Shown piece by piece: positions 1-8,068 of a DNA stretch of 64,000 nt. The DNA lies in the NCBI GenBank assembly GCA_050014595.1, contig JBEKDA010000026.1, positions 28,285 through 92,284 on the forward strand, in the 5' to 3' direction. This stretch comes from PALSA-129 sp050014595. GTDB taxonomy: Bacteria; Acidobacteriota; Terriglobia; Bryobacterales; Bryobacteraceae. Each line of letters opens with the position of its first letter. Within the stretch, counting starts at the first letter, position 1. The notes below the pieces were generated by a model. It was given only the letters and a program-made list of their open reading frames with translations. It was not told the DNA's origin and searched no databases. The position numbers and the translations under genes are program-made.

Positions 1-1
1 G

Positions 2-133
2 ATCCGGGCGCAGTTCGAAGGCGACGACGAAAAGTTCTTTGGCGAACAGCATGAACAGAATCTGAAGGCGCAGATTGAGGCGCTGCTGAAGGTGGGGGTG
101 GCGAAAAAGGCGGCGGCAGGGCCGAGGAAGTAA
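2..133 (+). CDS. 3' end of an unidentified gene
   Basis: Only the last 43 codons of an open frame are present, ending in TAA at 131-133. The tail is charged and probably helical (many E, K and Q residues, then a K/A/G-rich end). I do not recognise the family; the start lies outside the window. Confidence 0.6.
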   Translation: MRAQFEGDDEKFFGEQHEQNLKAQIEALLKVGVAKKAAAGPRK

Positions 134-170
134 CCCGAATCACACGCGAGGGCTGCCCCGCTGCGGCGTC

Positions 171-701
171 TCAAGCCCACCAGAACGCGACTGTCAAGAG
201 CCAAATCGGCGCCAGGAACATCACAAAGCGTTCGGGGTGACAGGCGAAGAACTCATTATCCGCAAAACAGAAGAGCGCTCCAGCCGCAAAGACGGGTAAC
301 AGGAAGAAGAGGTCCTTGCCTACTGGGTATTTAGTGCTCTTCATGAAGACTCCGCCCATTAGCTTCACGAAAAAGAAGAAGGCGAACCCCAGGAGAAACA
401 GCCGTGAGTGAGTTGGGAAGGCGGTTTCGCTCACATACCAGCTGAAAATGATCAGCATCGCGAGAATGAATCCGCGCGCGTTAAACACATCCTTTAGAAA
501 CGGAACGACCTTGACGTGATAGAGGTAGAAGTCCTCAAGGAAGACTACCACCATAAAAGCCATGCCCCAGAGCAATGGTTTTGACGGATCCAGGGCCGTC
601 GCATCCAACCGGGGCAGCATCGCCCCCACCGTCACGGCGTACATGAAGTCCACGAACAATGAGCGGCTTTCCATAGGCATGCTCCAGTGCTGATGTAGCA
701 T
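171..701 (-). CDS. small multi-pass membrane protein, unknown function
   Basis: Encodes about 176 residues with five or six hydrophobic stretches (around residues 15-30, 45-58, 75-92, 103-117, 130-147 and 160-175), so it should be an integral inner-membrane protein. I chose the ATG at 701; an in-frame TTG lies directly before it. The opening FVDFMYAVTVGAML loosely recalls the first helix of TMEM175-like (DUF1211) channels, but this is too weak to name it. Base composition is visibly less GC-rich than most of the window, which may mean acquisition. It is divergent from the TGT-like gene, and the gap between them carries a perfect AT-rich palindrome. Confidence 0.7.
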   Translation of the reverse strand: MLHQHWSMPMESRSLFVDFMYAVTVGAMLPRLDATALDPSKPLLWGMAFMVVVFLEDFYLYHVKVVPFLKDVFNARGFILAMLIIFSWYVSETAFPTHSRLFLLGFAFFFFVKLMGGVFMKSTKYPVGKDLFFLLPVFAAGALFCFADNEFFACHPERFVMFLAPIWLLTVAFWWA

Positions 702-709
702 CAAGCCTG

Positions 710-726
710 CAAATATACTATATTTG
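710..726. promoter_or_regulatory. perfect 17-bp AT-rich palindrome in a divergent promoter
   Basis: The sequence reads CAAATATA-C-TATATTTG, two exact 8-base arms around one base. It lies between two divergently transcribed genes (starts at 701 and 773) in an AT-rich gap of about 70 bp in GC-rich DNA. This is the expected form and place of a dimeric-regulator operator, or of overlapping -10 elements. No regulator gene is directly adjacent. Confidence 0.55.
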
Positions 727-772
727 TATCGACTCTACAAATCCGGTTATCTCACTGTAAGAATCGATCGGG

Positions 773-1873
773 ATGGAATTCTACCCTTCTCTAACGATTA
801 ACCGCTGCCATCTGGAGCGCCTGTGCGAAATCTGGGCCATGCGGCGAAAGGGCGATGGCTTCCCGTTTCCTTGCGCCATTGTGTCGCCTCTCTTTGCACG
901 GAATGGCATCATAGAGCGGCTATACGCAAACCGGGAGCAATGTAAGGTAATTTTTGACTCCGGTGGATTTCACATCCAACAGGGCCGCTTGGATTTGTTA
1001 TCCGCCAGCCGGAGACTACGGAGCGCCTATCAGGAACACAGTTGGGCGGATCGCTTTGCGCTGCCCGATGCCCCGATCACCTCCCTCGATTCTCGCGGCG
1101 CGATCAAGCAAAAGCTGGCGTCGACGCGCCGGCAATACCGCATTTTTCCGGCAGGCCTCTCGGGCGCCCTCCGCCCGAAGTTGCTGCCCGTGGTTCATGG
1201 CACAACACCTGAAGAGGTGTGCTGGAGCGCGTTGGCGGCACGCAGCGTGGGAAGCAAGAGCCTGGGATTCGGCGGTTTTGCGACCAGTGGGCCGAACTCC
1301 GGAGTGAATTCATTCACGCCTGGCAGCCTCCAATTGCTGATCCAATTCGCCGTACGCTGCGCGGAATGGAAGTTGGATAACCACGTGTTTGGAATTGGCG
1401 GGCCGGCGGCGATTGTGGTGCTTCATTACGCTGGGGTGACGACGTTTGACAGCGCCGGCTGGATCCGTACGGCGGCATATGGCAATGTCTATCTGCCGTT
1501 CCTCGGCGCAGTGAATATTACGGGAGGCGCTGTGTCACGACGATGTGTTACGCGGCGTGAATTCAGTAAATTGTGCAAGACCAGCGGGCATGCTTGTGTC
1601 TTTTGCGCGGACGTGAGCATGTTAATGCGCTCATGGCCGCACCGCGCCTTGCACAATTACTGCACGATCGCGCACACCACGCGGGAGTTGGACGGCATGC
1701 CGCCGGAACTGGCGATTGAGAAGTTACGAGCATTCAACCCACGCTTCGCCGGCTATCTCGAGCTGGTCCTTGCGGAGAGAGCCCGGCTCCTTCGGACGCG
1801 AGCCAGCCGAGGAAGTGCGGCCGCGCTGCGAAAGCCTGCTGCGGAGCGGGAAAGCCGCCCAAGGCCAAGATGA
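773..1873 (+). CDS. divergent tRNA-guanine transglycosylase (TGT)-like base-exchange enzyme
   Basis: A 366-residue protein with the layout of the TGT superfamily. A DSGGF motif (about residue 62) matches the catalytic-base Asp loop of TGT. A GIGGP segment followed by FDSAGWIRTA (about residues 213-240) matches the GVGxP and nucleophile-Asp region. The stretch C-x7-C-x2-C with a later RALHN resembles the zinc site (three Cys and one His) and the HN motif. The N-terminal substrate loops of housekeeping Tgt (such as VGTQATVK) are absent, so this is not the ordinary queuosine enzyme; a DpdA-like DNA- or tRNA-modifying paralogue is more likely. The last 30 residues are low-complexity R/A and overlap the convergent methyltransferase gene by 140 bp, so the C-terminus may be poorly conserved. 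Substrate and partner base are unknown. Confidence 0.7.
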   Translation: MEFYPSLTINRCHLERLCEIWAMRRKGDGFPFPCAIVSPLFARNGIIERLYANREQCKVIFDSGGFHIQQGRLDLLSASRRLRSAYQEHSWADRFALPDAPITSLDSRGAIKQKLASTRRQYRIFPAGLSGALRPKLLPVVHGTTPEEVCWSALAARSVGSKSLGFGGFATSGPNSGVNSFTPGSLQLLIQFAVRCAEWKLDNHVFGIGGPAAIVVLHYAGVTTFDSAGWIRTAAYGNVYLPFLGAVNITGGAVSRRCVTRREFSKLCKTSGHACVFCADVSMLMRSWPHRALHNYCTIAHTTRELDGMPPELAIEKLRAFNPRFAGYLELVLAERARLLRTRASRGSAAALRKPAAERESRPRPR

Positions 1874-2483
1874 TGCGGACACTGCTGGGATACGCGTAGA
1901 AGTGCACGATGCTGGCGCCTCCGCACGCACCACTGATTTCGGGAAGCAGCGACTGAAGCACCCACTGTGAGACCTTGTGCCCGCGAAACTCGTCAGCCGG
2001 CGGACGACCTGGGCGGCGATTGAGGCCGCGATAGACCTGGAAGATCTCCCCTGTCGTGACACACACGACCCCGCGCGGCACAAGCCGTGTCACCAGGGGA
2101 AGTAAGTCGTAGCAGGTGCCGAACGGATCGCAATCCACGAGGTCGAACTGGAGTCCTTGGCGGGCGGCGTTCTCGAGGAATTCGCGCGCTGTGCCGGGCA
2201 CGAGCTTCACGCGGCAACCCGGCCGGGCGATCGCCGGGAGATTCTTGCGTAACAGACAGAGCGCGTTGGCCCGGTTTTCCACGAGGTAGAGCTCGTTGGT
2301 ACAACCGCTCCAATAACGCGAGCTGACTCCCACTCCTGCGAACGCATCCAGACCGCGCTCGAACCTGCAAAACTTGGCAAGCAGTGCATTGCAACGGCGC
2401 TTCTCAAGCGCGGCGACATCCAGGTCCGGCGCCGACTGATCCGGCAAACAGTGAAGGTCCTTTCCAAGAACCCGACGAATCAT
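1734..2483 (-). CDS. class I SAM methyltransferase, Trm1-like
   Basis: A 249-residue Rossmann-type methyltransferase. LDAFAGVGVSSRYW (about residues 45-58) is motif I, YLVENRANA is the acidic loop that follows, and VDCDPFGTCYDLL (about residues 117-129) is a motif IV of DPFG type, as in Trm1 tRNA (guanine-26,N2)-dimethyltransferases. The protein is shorter than Trm1 and lacks an obvious C-terminal RNA-binding domain. It starts 15 bp after the membrane-protein gene on the same strand and converges on the TGT-like gene, overlapping it by 140 bp. A nucleic-acid guanine target is a reasonable inference, but RNA versus DNA cannot be decided here. Confidence 0.7.
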   Translation of the reverse strand: MIRRVLGKDLHCLPDQSAPDLDVAALEKRRCNALLAKFCRFERGLDAFAGVGVSSRYWSGCTNELYLVENRANALCLLRKNLPAIARPGCRVKLVPGTAREFLENAARQGLQFDLVDCDPFGTCYDLLPLVTRLVPRGVVCVTTGEIFQVYRGLNRRPGRPPADEFRGHKVSQWVLQSLLPEISGACGGASIVHFYAYPSSVRIILALGGFPAPQQAFAARPHFLGWLASEGAGLSPQGPARDSRRSVG

Positions 2484-2498
2484 CGGAGTGTTTCCGCC

Positions 2499-3053
2499 TC
2501 AGTTCGTGGCGTTGCGACCACGGCCCGGTGCGTGTGCGACCAGATACGCGTATTCCCTCGCACAGTGGCGATTCTCAATGAATAACGACCCCAGAAGCAG
2601 CGCGCTCAGAACATAGAGGCTGAACAACTTCGGACCAGGGGTTGCCGGCAGGGTCACTAAGGCAATGACGAAAAACGCCAGGCTCAGCAGTAGCGGCGCA
2701 ATGAACACGCGGCGGTAGCGATACCGGCGTGCATCGGCGTAGTAGGACCGCGGCAGAAGCACGTCCAAGTCATCGGACGCGAAGAACTCCATCTCGACGT
2801 TGGCTGCCATCAAATGACTGCGGCGCGCCCAGAGATTGGCATTGATCAACTGGTGGATGGCCCAGGCGCTCGTGAGCAAGACTAGAAGCGGGGCCAGATA
2901 CGCTAGTTGGTGAGCCCAGCAAGCTAGCAACAGAAGCGCCATGGTGCCTTCTTCCAGAGCACAGACCTTGGGAATGACGGCTTCGCTGCGGCGAATGTCG
3001 TCGGCGAGGAGGCGGTAATACTCCCGCAGGAAATCGGTGCGATCGGTAGGCAT
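2499..3053 (-). CDS. four-helix membrane protein with central cytosolic segment, unknown function
   Basis: Encodes 184 residues. An amphipathic N-terminus (to about residue 35) is followed by two close hydrophobic helices (about 36-70), a polar middle segment (about 71-118), two more helices (about 118-160), and a basic tail. I do not recognise the family; the two-helices / soluble block / two-helices plan resembles small membrane proteins found in bacterial conflict loci, but that is only a resemblance. It lies 42 bp after the AlaX-like gene and 15 bp before the methyltransferase on the same strand, so the three could share one transcript. Confidence 0.65.
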   Translation of the reverse strand: MPTDRTDFLREYYRLLADDIRRSEAVIPKVCALEEGTMALLLLACWAHQLAYLAPLLVLLTSAWAIHQLINANLWARRSHLMAANVEMEFFASDDLDVLLPRSYYADARRYRYRRVFIAPLLLSLAFFVIALVTLPATPGPKLFSLYVLSALLLGSLFIENRHCAREYAYLVAHAPGRGRNATN

Positions 3054-3095
3054 CTTGCTTGTAAGCTACAATTTGATCCGGGTGCTGCGCAACTG

Positions 3096-4256
3096 CTACC
3101 CCAGCTTCGCGATCACCTTCTCGATGAGCGCGGCGTCGGGCACGCTGCCTTGCGCCATGCGAGCGGCGCCACCACCACGGCCGCCAGCTTCGGCCAGGAC
3201 CGCTTTCAACGTCTGGCCGGCATCGATCCCGGAATCGGCGGAGGTGGCCAGCAGGATCGACGGCGGATCGTTGAGGGCGGCCAGAAAAACGGCTGCGGGT
3301 TGCGCGGTGAAACTTTGCGCCAGCGCGCGGAGCTCTTCGAGGCTGCCGCGGGCGGCACGGCGCGTGACGCGGCGTACGCCATCGGCGCCGGGGGCAGTGT
3401 CTTGATAGAGTTCCCTGCCCTGGCGGGCGGCGAGATCGAGTTCCAGCTTGCGCCGCGACTTTTCGACGGCGCGCGCGGCTTCCAGTTGCGCGGCGATCAT
3501 GGCGGGGGCGTCGTCGAACGAGGCCGAGACCAGTTGCGCGATCTTGTTGAGGGCTTCGTAATCGGCGCGGGCGCGGGCCACGGCGCGGGCGCCGCATAGA
3601 AACTCGGCGCGCACGCTCTGGCGGATCTTCTCCAGTTTGCGGATCAGGATGGCGCCGATTTCGCCGGTGGAGCGAACATGCGTGCCTCCGCAGGCGCTGC
3701 GGTCGAAGCCATCGATCGAGACGATGCGGAGCGTGCCTTCGCGGCCGGAGGGCTTGCGCAATCCCTCGGCTTGGGCGGCGTCTTCGTACACCACCGTGAC
3801 GGGCCGGTTCTCGGAGACCAACTGGTTGGCGCGGCCCTCGGCGCGCGCGGCGGCGGACGCATCGAGCGTGCCGCCTTCGAGATCGATGGTGGAGCTCTCG
3901 GCGCCAAGGTGGAAGCTGACAGTGTGCAGCCCCAGGAGCTCTTCGAAGACGGCCGAGAGCACATGTTGGCCGGTGTGCTGCTGCATGTGGTCGAAGCGGC
4001 GGTCCCAGTCAATGGCGCACTCGACCGGCCCGGGAGCCACCGGCGCGGCGAGCACATGGGCAACCGAGTCGCCTTCATCGACCACATCCTGGACGGCCAC
4101 GCCGGCGATGGAGCCAAGGTCGAAGGGCTGACCGCCCGAGGTGGGGTAAAAAGCGGTGCGGTCCAGGTAGACCGTGGAACCGCCGGGCCGACAGGCGACC
4201 ACCTGAGCGTTGAAGCGGCGCAAGTACGAATCGTTGTAATAGATGCGTTCCGTCAT
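3096..4256 (-). CDS. AlaX-type alanyl-tRNA editing protein with DHHA1 domain
   Basis: A 386-residue stand-alone homologue of the editing half of alanyl-tRNA synthetase. The N-terminal beta-barrel carries YPTSGGQP (about residues 37-44). The zinc-binding editing site is present: HTGQH at 94-98 and CGGTH at 189-193. A C-terminal DHHA1-like region with a coiled-coil linker and a GGRGGG stretch completes an AlaX-L architecture. Such proteins hydrolyse mischarged Ser- or Gly-tRNA(Ala) in trans. No aminoacylation domain is present. It is first in a possible three-gene minus-strand transcript with the membrane protein and the Trm1-like methyltransferase, giving the area a tRNA theme. Confidence 0.9.
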   Translation of the reverse strand: MTERIYYNDSYLRRFNAQVVACRPGGSTVYLDRTAFYPTSGGQPFDLGSIAGVAVQDVVDEGDSVAHVLAAPVAPGPVECAIDWDRRFDHMQQHTGQHVLSAVFEELLGLHTVSFHLGAESSTIDLEGGTLDASAAARAEGRANQLVSENRPVTVVYEDAAQAEGLRKPSGREGTLRIVSIDGFDRSACGGTHVRSTGEIGAILIRKLEKIRQSVRAEFLCGARAVARARADYEALNKIAQLVSASFDDAPAMIAAQLEAARAVEKSRRKLELDLAARQGRELYQDTAPGADGVRRVTRRAARGSLEELRALAQSFTAQPAAVFLAALNDPPSILLATSADSGIDAGQTLKAVLAEAGGRGGGAARMAQGSVPDAALIEKVIAKLG

Positions 4257-4351
4257 GGCGACCTATTCATTGTGGCAAAACGGGCGGCCGTGGCGCGAAT
4301 CGCGGGAGAGTTGCCGGATGCTATCCCTTACCCGCAAATTGGCGCAGTTTG

Positions 4352-4366
4352 GTACCACCATGGTAC
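4352..4366. promoter_or_regulatory. GTACCA-CCA-TGGTAC inverted repeat, candidate operator
   Basis: Six-base arms around three bases, about 60 bp before the small membrane-protein gene at 4428. A related pair (GTACCAT at 5290-5296 and ATGGTAC at 5317-5323) lies in the gap between the MerR gene and the pseudokinase gene. Sharing the motif suggests one regulator, possibly the MerR protein between them. Confidence 0.35.
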
Positions 4367-4427
4367 TAGCGACTCTTTTGGGAATCTTGTAATTGGGTAA
4401 GGATGGTATTTCGTTGCGGAACGCGGC

Positions 4428-4628
4428 ATGATTCGAGCGCTTGCATTGATTGGGTTCGGTGGTGGGTTCCTCATGATCTCACCGCCATTCCGCATGACCG
4501 TGCTGCACGGTATCGATTCGGCGGTGAACACCCTCAACGCCTACAGCCCTCTCTCGTACATCGTTCTGGGGATCGTGCTATTGGGCGGCGCCGCGGCGTC
4601 GGTGTATTCGCCGCCACGGCCGCATTGA
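4428..4628 (+). CDS. small two-helix membrane protein
   Basis: Encodes 66 residues with two hydrophobic stretches (about residues 3-20 and 42-58). ATG start at 4428; the frame ends just before the convergent MerR gene. No family recognised. The candidate GTACCA operator upstream links it tentatively to the MerR regulator. Confidence 0.5.
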   Translation: MIRALALIGFGGGFLMISPPFRMTVLHGIDSAVNTLNAYSPLSYIVLGIVLLGGAAASVYSPPRPH

Positions 4629-4634
4629 GCAGGC

Positions 4635-5138
4635 TCAGACGGCCCGCGCTTTGCGGTTGACCGCACCACTCTCCGAGCGGGCCGGCTTGCGCTCCGCGGC
4701 GGCATTCAGGCGCTTGACTTGGTCGGTCACGCAGACCAGGAACATGGGCTGGCGAGCGTTCTTCAGCAAATCGATGATGCGGGTGGAAGCTTCTTCCAGG
4801 TAGATCGTCTTGCCGTCCGTGAGGAGGTGAATATCGGAAGAAGCCGAGATCGCTTCGCTGAGGCGCTTGCCCATATCCTTTTGCAGGAAGCGGAGGACGC
4901 GGCGGATTTTCTGAAGCGAAAACCCCTTGCGGCGGAGTTCGGCGATGACGGAAATCTCCACCACTTCCTCCGACATGTAAACGCGCTTGTGACCGTCCTG
5001 GCGCGGGGAGACGACGTTGCGTTCGTCCCACCATTGCAACTGGCGCAGGGTGACGCCGCAAATCCGTGCGACGTCGGTACTGTTGTAGCCCTGCTCCTCC
5101 GGTGAGGCCGCCGGCTTGGGTTTCCTGGCTTTAAACAT
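4635..5138 (-). CDS. MerR-family transcriptional regulator
   Basis: A 167-residue protein. After a short basic N-terminus, residues about 18-45 form the MerR winged helix-turn-helix (STDVARICGVTLRQLQWWDE), followed by the wing with RVYMSEEVVEI and a helical dimerisation segment with KGFSLQKIRRVLRFL. The C-terminal 70 residues would be the effector or dimer domain; no metal-binding Cys pair is seen, so a metal sensor is unlikely. It is divergent from the pseudokinase-propeller gene, with about 280 bp of shared regulatory DNA. Confidence 0.88.
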   Translation of the reverse strand: MFKARKPKPAASPEEQGYNSTDVARICGVTLRQLQWWDERNVVSPRQDGHKRVYMSEEVVEISVIAELRRKGFSLQKIRRVLRFLQKDMGKRLSEAISASSDIHLLTDGKTIYLEEASTRIIDLLKNARQPMFLVCVTDQVKRLNAAAERKPARSESGAVNRKARAV

Positions 5139-5289
5139 TTTGAGCTAGTTCCGTTTCCGCAGAGATTATAGTGCCATCTAAAGGATTGTACATGGGCCTG
5201 CGCCGGTGTCAATAGGGTCACCCGAAGCACCAGGTCGCACCCCCCAAATGGTCGTCCGGCCGGCGAGCGCCATCCGTTAACGATAGCAC

Positions 5290-5323
5290 GTACCATCGGT
5301 TCGCCCCGTGACCCATATGGTAC
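5290..5323. promoter_or_regulatory. GTACCAT...ATGGTAC inverted repeat between MerR and pseudokinase genes
   Basis: Perfect 7-base arms (5290-5296 and 5317-5323) with a 20-base spacer, about 100 bp before the GTG start at 5422. The arms share GTACCA/TGGTAC with the inverted repeat at 4352. Likely a binding site for a dimer; the MerR protein is the obvious candidate by position. Confidence 0.35.
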
Positions 5324-5421
5324 AGACAGGACCCCCAATTTCATTGTGCTGCCATTGACGGAATAGTAGCATTGAAGTCGGAAACCGGCGCGCCGGAAAA
5401 GCGGCGCGCGCATCGGGACTT

Positions 5422-7908
5422 GTGAGCGACGTGGGTGCGATTGAACTGGAGTTTCTCAGCAACGGTGCGACGCAAGGCGAACTGCTGGCGAACCGGCTGG
5501 CGCGGGGGGAACTCGCGCCGGAAGAAGCGCTGCAATACGCCATCGACATCGGCGCGGCTCTAAACCGGGCGCACAGCCGCGGGACGGTCCACGGGAGCCT
5601 TTCGCCTCACGCCGTCCTGCTGACCAGCGCGGGTGCGCGGGTCTTTGAACCCGTGAGAACGGATGAGCGGGCGGCGGCGTATCGTTCTCCGGAGCAGGTG
5701 GCGGGCGCGGCGCCGGATTGCCGCAGCGACATCTTCGCGTACGGAGCGATCCTTTACGAGATGGCGGGTGGGCGGCGTGCCTTCCCGGGTTCGGGAGCTG
5801 AACTGGAAGCGGCCATCGCGGAGAAGCCGGCAGCGCCATTGATGGCGAAGTCGCCGGTGCGGGCGGCCATGGAGGGCGTGGTCGCCGGATGCCTCGAAAA
5901 AGATCCGGCGCGGCGGCGGCAGCGCATCCAGAACGCGGTCATCGAATTGAAGCTGGCGGGCCGCGCCATGGCGCGGATGGGCGAACTATCGGCGCGAGCG
6001 TGGACTGCCCTGCCGGCAGCGGCGGTACGCGGCTCGAGCGGCCGCTTGAGCGAGACCGGCACGCGCCCCAGTCCCGGCGGGCGGCAGCGAGTGGTGGCGG
6101 AGCCCCTGGAAGCCCCGCTTCGACCGGCCGGTCCGATGCGCAGCCGCATGGCCGCCATCCTGATCGCGGGGGCATTCCTGGCGGCGATAGCCGCCACGGC
6201 GGTGGTTGCCGTGATGTACCTGCGTCCCAAGCCGGCGCCCAGCTACAAGTTTCCCGTGATGCCGCCGGAGCACACCACGTACCGCATGCCGTCGCTTTCT
6301 CCAGACGGCTTAAACCTGACGCTTTCGGCAATCGGCAAAGAGGGCAAGCTGGTGCTATGGCTGCGCCGGTTGGATGCCGTGCATCCGGCGGTGATTCCGG
6401 GAACCGAAGGCGGCGTGGCGCCGTTCTGGTCGCCCGACAGCCGGTACATTGCTTTCTTTGCGGACCAGTCTTTAAAACGCATCAAGATCAGCGGCGGCCC
6501 GGCGCAGACTATTTGCGCGGCGGAAACCCTGCCCGGAGGCGGCACCTGGAATCGGGACGGCGTGATCTTGTTTGCGCCCGGACAAGGCGACACGCTTTAC
6601 CAGGTGCCCGCGAGCGGCGGAACCCCGCAACCGGTTCTGAAGCTGAATGCGGCCAGATTCGAGCGAGCTCACTTGTGGCCGCAATTCCTGCCGGATGGCA
6701 AGCATTTCCTGTTCTTCGTGCTGGCCGATCTGGACGAAAACACCGGGGTCTACTCCGGCGAACTCGGTTCGCCGGAGTACAAACAGGTGTTCCGCTCCGC
6801 AACCAACGCGGTGTATTCGGCCGCGGGCGGCCCGGACTCCGGGAAGGGCTATCTGTTATCCATACGCGACCGGAGCCTCATCGGCCAGGCCTTCAATTCG
6901 TCGAAGCTGGCGGTGGAAGGCGAAGCGATCACGCTGGCCGAGGACGTGGGAGCCGTGCGGAGCCTGTCGCTAGCGCCTATTTCGGTGTCGAACAATGGGA
7001 TCCTGGTTTATCAGAGCCTCGGCCAGCCCTTACGGCAATTGGTGTGGATGGATCGCATGGGCAGAACCGTGGGCACTGCCAGCGAGGGCGGCCAATGGGG
7101 ACCGCCGCGGATCTCTCCCGACGGCACTCGGGCGGTAGCCGGAAGGCCGGGACCGGAAGGTGGAAATGCCGACCTTTGGATTCTGGAGCCGGACGGCAAG
7201 GCCACGCAGTTCACCGACACTCCCGCGCACGAAGGCTCTCCGGTCTGGTCGCCGGATGGCTCGCGCATCGCCTACGTCAGTAATCCGGATGGCAACTACG
7301 ATCTCTATACGAAGACGGTCAGCGGCGGTAAGGTCGAACCGCTGTTCAAGAGCCCGTATCCGAAGTACCCGGCGGATTGGAGCCGGGACGGCAAGTACCT
7401 GCTGATGACGACACTGAATCCCGGCACGCACAGCGACATCTGGTGCCTCGCGCTGAACGAACACCGGGCCGCGCCGGTGCTCGACACGGTTTATTTCGAA
7501 TCCTACGCCACGTTTTCTCCGGACGGAAAGTGGCTGGCTTACCAGTCCGATGAGACTATGCGGAATGAAGTCTACGTGCAGCCATTTGAGGGACTGACCA
7601 ATGGCACCAAACGCCGCTGGAAGATCTCGAGTAGCGGCGGCGCGCTGGCCCACTGGCGGGCGGACGGGCGGGAACTGTTCTATATGACGTCGAGCGGCCG
7701 CATGATGGTAGTGGCAGTCCACCCGCAGGGTGGCGAGTTCGCCTTCGACGAGCCCAGATTCTTGTTTCAAACGCGACCGATTCCGGGACAGTGGAATCTG
7801 TACGATGTCTCGCCGGACGGGCAAACCTTCCTGCTGAACGTGCCTCTGGAGTGGTCCAACGCATCGCCCCTCACGGTGGACACCGGCTGGATGACCAGGC
7901 TGCGGTAA
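5422..7908 (+). CDS. membrane-anchored pseudokinase fused to a TolB/WD40-like beta-propeller
   Basis: An 828-residue protein starting at GTG 5422; an in-frame stop at 5356 rules out a longer N-terminus. Residues about 1-200 are the C-lobe of a Ser/Thr kinase with no N-lobe, no glycine loop and no VAIK lysine. The HRDLKPxN motif has become HGSLSPHA (57-64), losing the catalytic Asp, the Lys and the Mg-binding Asn; there is no DFG, while SPE (89-91) and the SDIFAYG helix remain. One transmembrane helix lies at about 246-268. The rest (about 275-828) is a series of PD40/TolB-type propeller blades with repeated SPDG motifs, presumably outside the membrane. It probably acts as a scaffold or sensor rather than a kinase. 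Similar kinase-propeller fusions are common in Acidobacteria. Confidence 0.85.
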   Translation: MSDVGAIELEFLSNGATQGELLANRLARGELAPEEALQYAIDIGAALNRAHSRGTVHGSLSPHAVLLTSAGARVFEPVRTDERAAAYRSPEQVAGAAPDCRSDIFAYGAILYEMAGGRRAFPGSGAELEAAIAEKPAAPLMAKSPVRAAMEGVVAGCLEKDPARRRQRIQNAVIELKLAGRAMARMGELSARAWTALPAAAVRGSSGRLSETGTRPSPGGRQRVVAEPLEAPLRPAGPMRSRMAAILIAGAFLAAIAATAVVAVMYLRPKPAPSYKFPVMPPEHTTYRMPSLSPDGLNLTLSAIGKEGKLVLWLRRLDAVHPAVIPGTEGGVAPFWSPDSRYIAFFADQSLKRIKISGGPAQTICAAETLPGGGTWNRDGVILFAPGQGDTLYQVPASGGTPQPVLKLNAARFERAHLWPQFLPDGKHFLFFVLADLDENTGVYSGELGSPEYKQVFRSATNAVYSAAGGPDSGKGYLLSIRDRSLIGQAFNSSKLAVEGEAITLAEDVGAVRSLSLAPISVSNNGILVYQSLGQPLRQLVWMDRMGRTVGTASEGGQWGPPRISPDGTRAVAGRPGPEGGNADLWILEPDGKATQFTDTPAHEGSPVWSPDGSRIAYVSNPDGNYDLYTKTVSGGKVEPLFKSPYPKYPADWSRDGKYLLMTTLNPGTHSDIWCLALNEHRAAPVLDTVYFESYATFSPDGKWLAYQSDETMRNEVYVQPFEGLTNGTKRRWKISSSGGALAHWRADGRELFYMTSSGRMMVVAVHPQGGEFAFDEPRFLFQTRPIPGQWNLYDVSPDGQTFLLNVPLEWSNASPLTVDTGWMTRLR

Positions 7909-8068
7909 GGGCCCGACTGGTGTGTTTGCGTACATTTTGCACCCTCGGCAATCCTTACATCATCGAGGGCTGCAGGAGAGCCACGACCGTAGCGCGGCGG
8001 CGATGAAAGCAATGGGCTTATCATAACGGCCCTCCGATTGCTACGATGCGGGCGAGGTTCACGAGACT

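Noticed and set aside
171..3053. A canonical dpd DNA-deazaguanine system
   Set aside because: Only one TGT-like gene is present; no DpdB, QueC/D/E or other Dpd proteins are in the window, so only a loose relation can be proposed.
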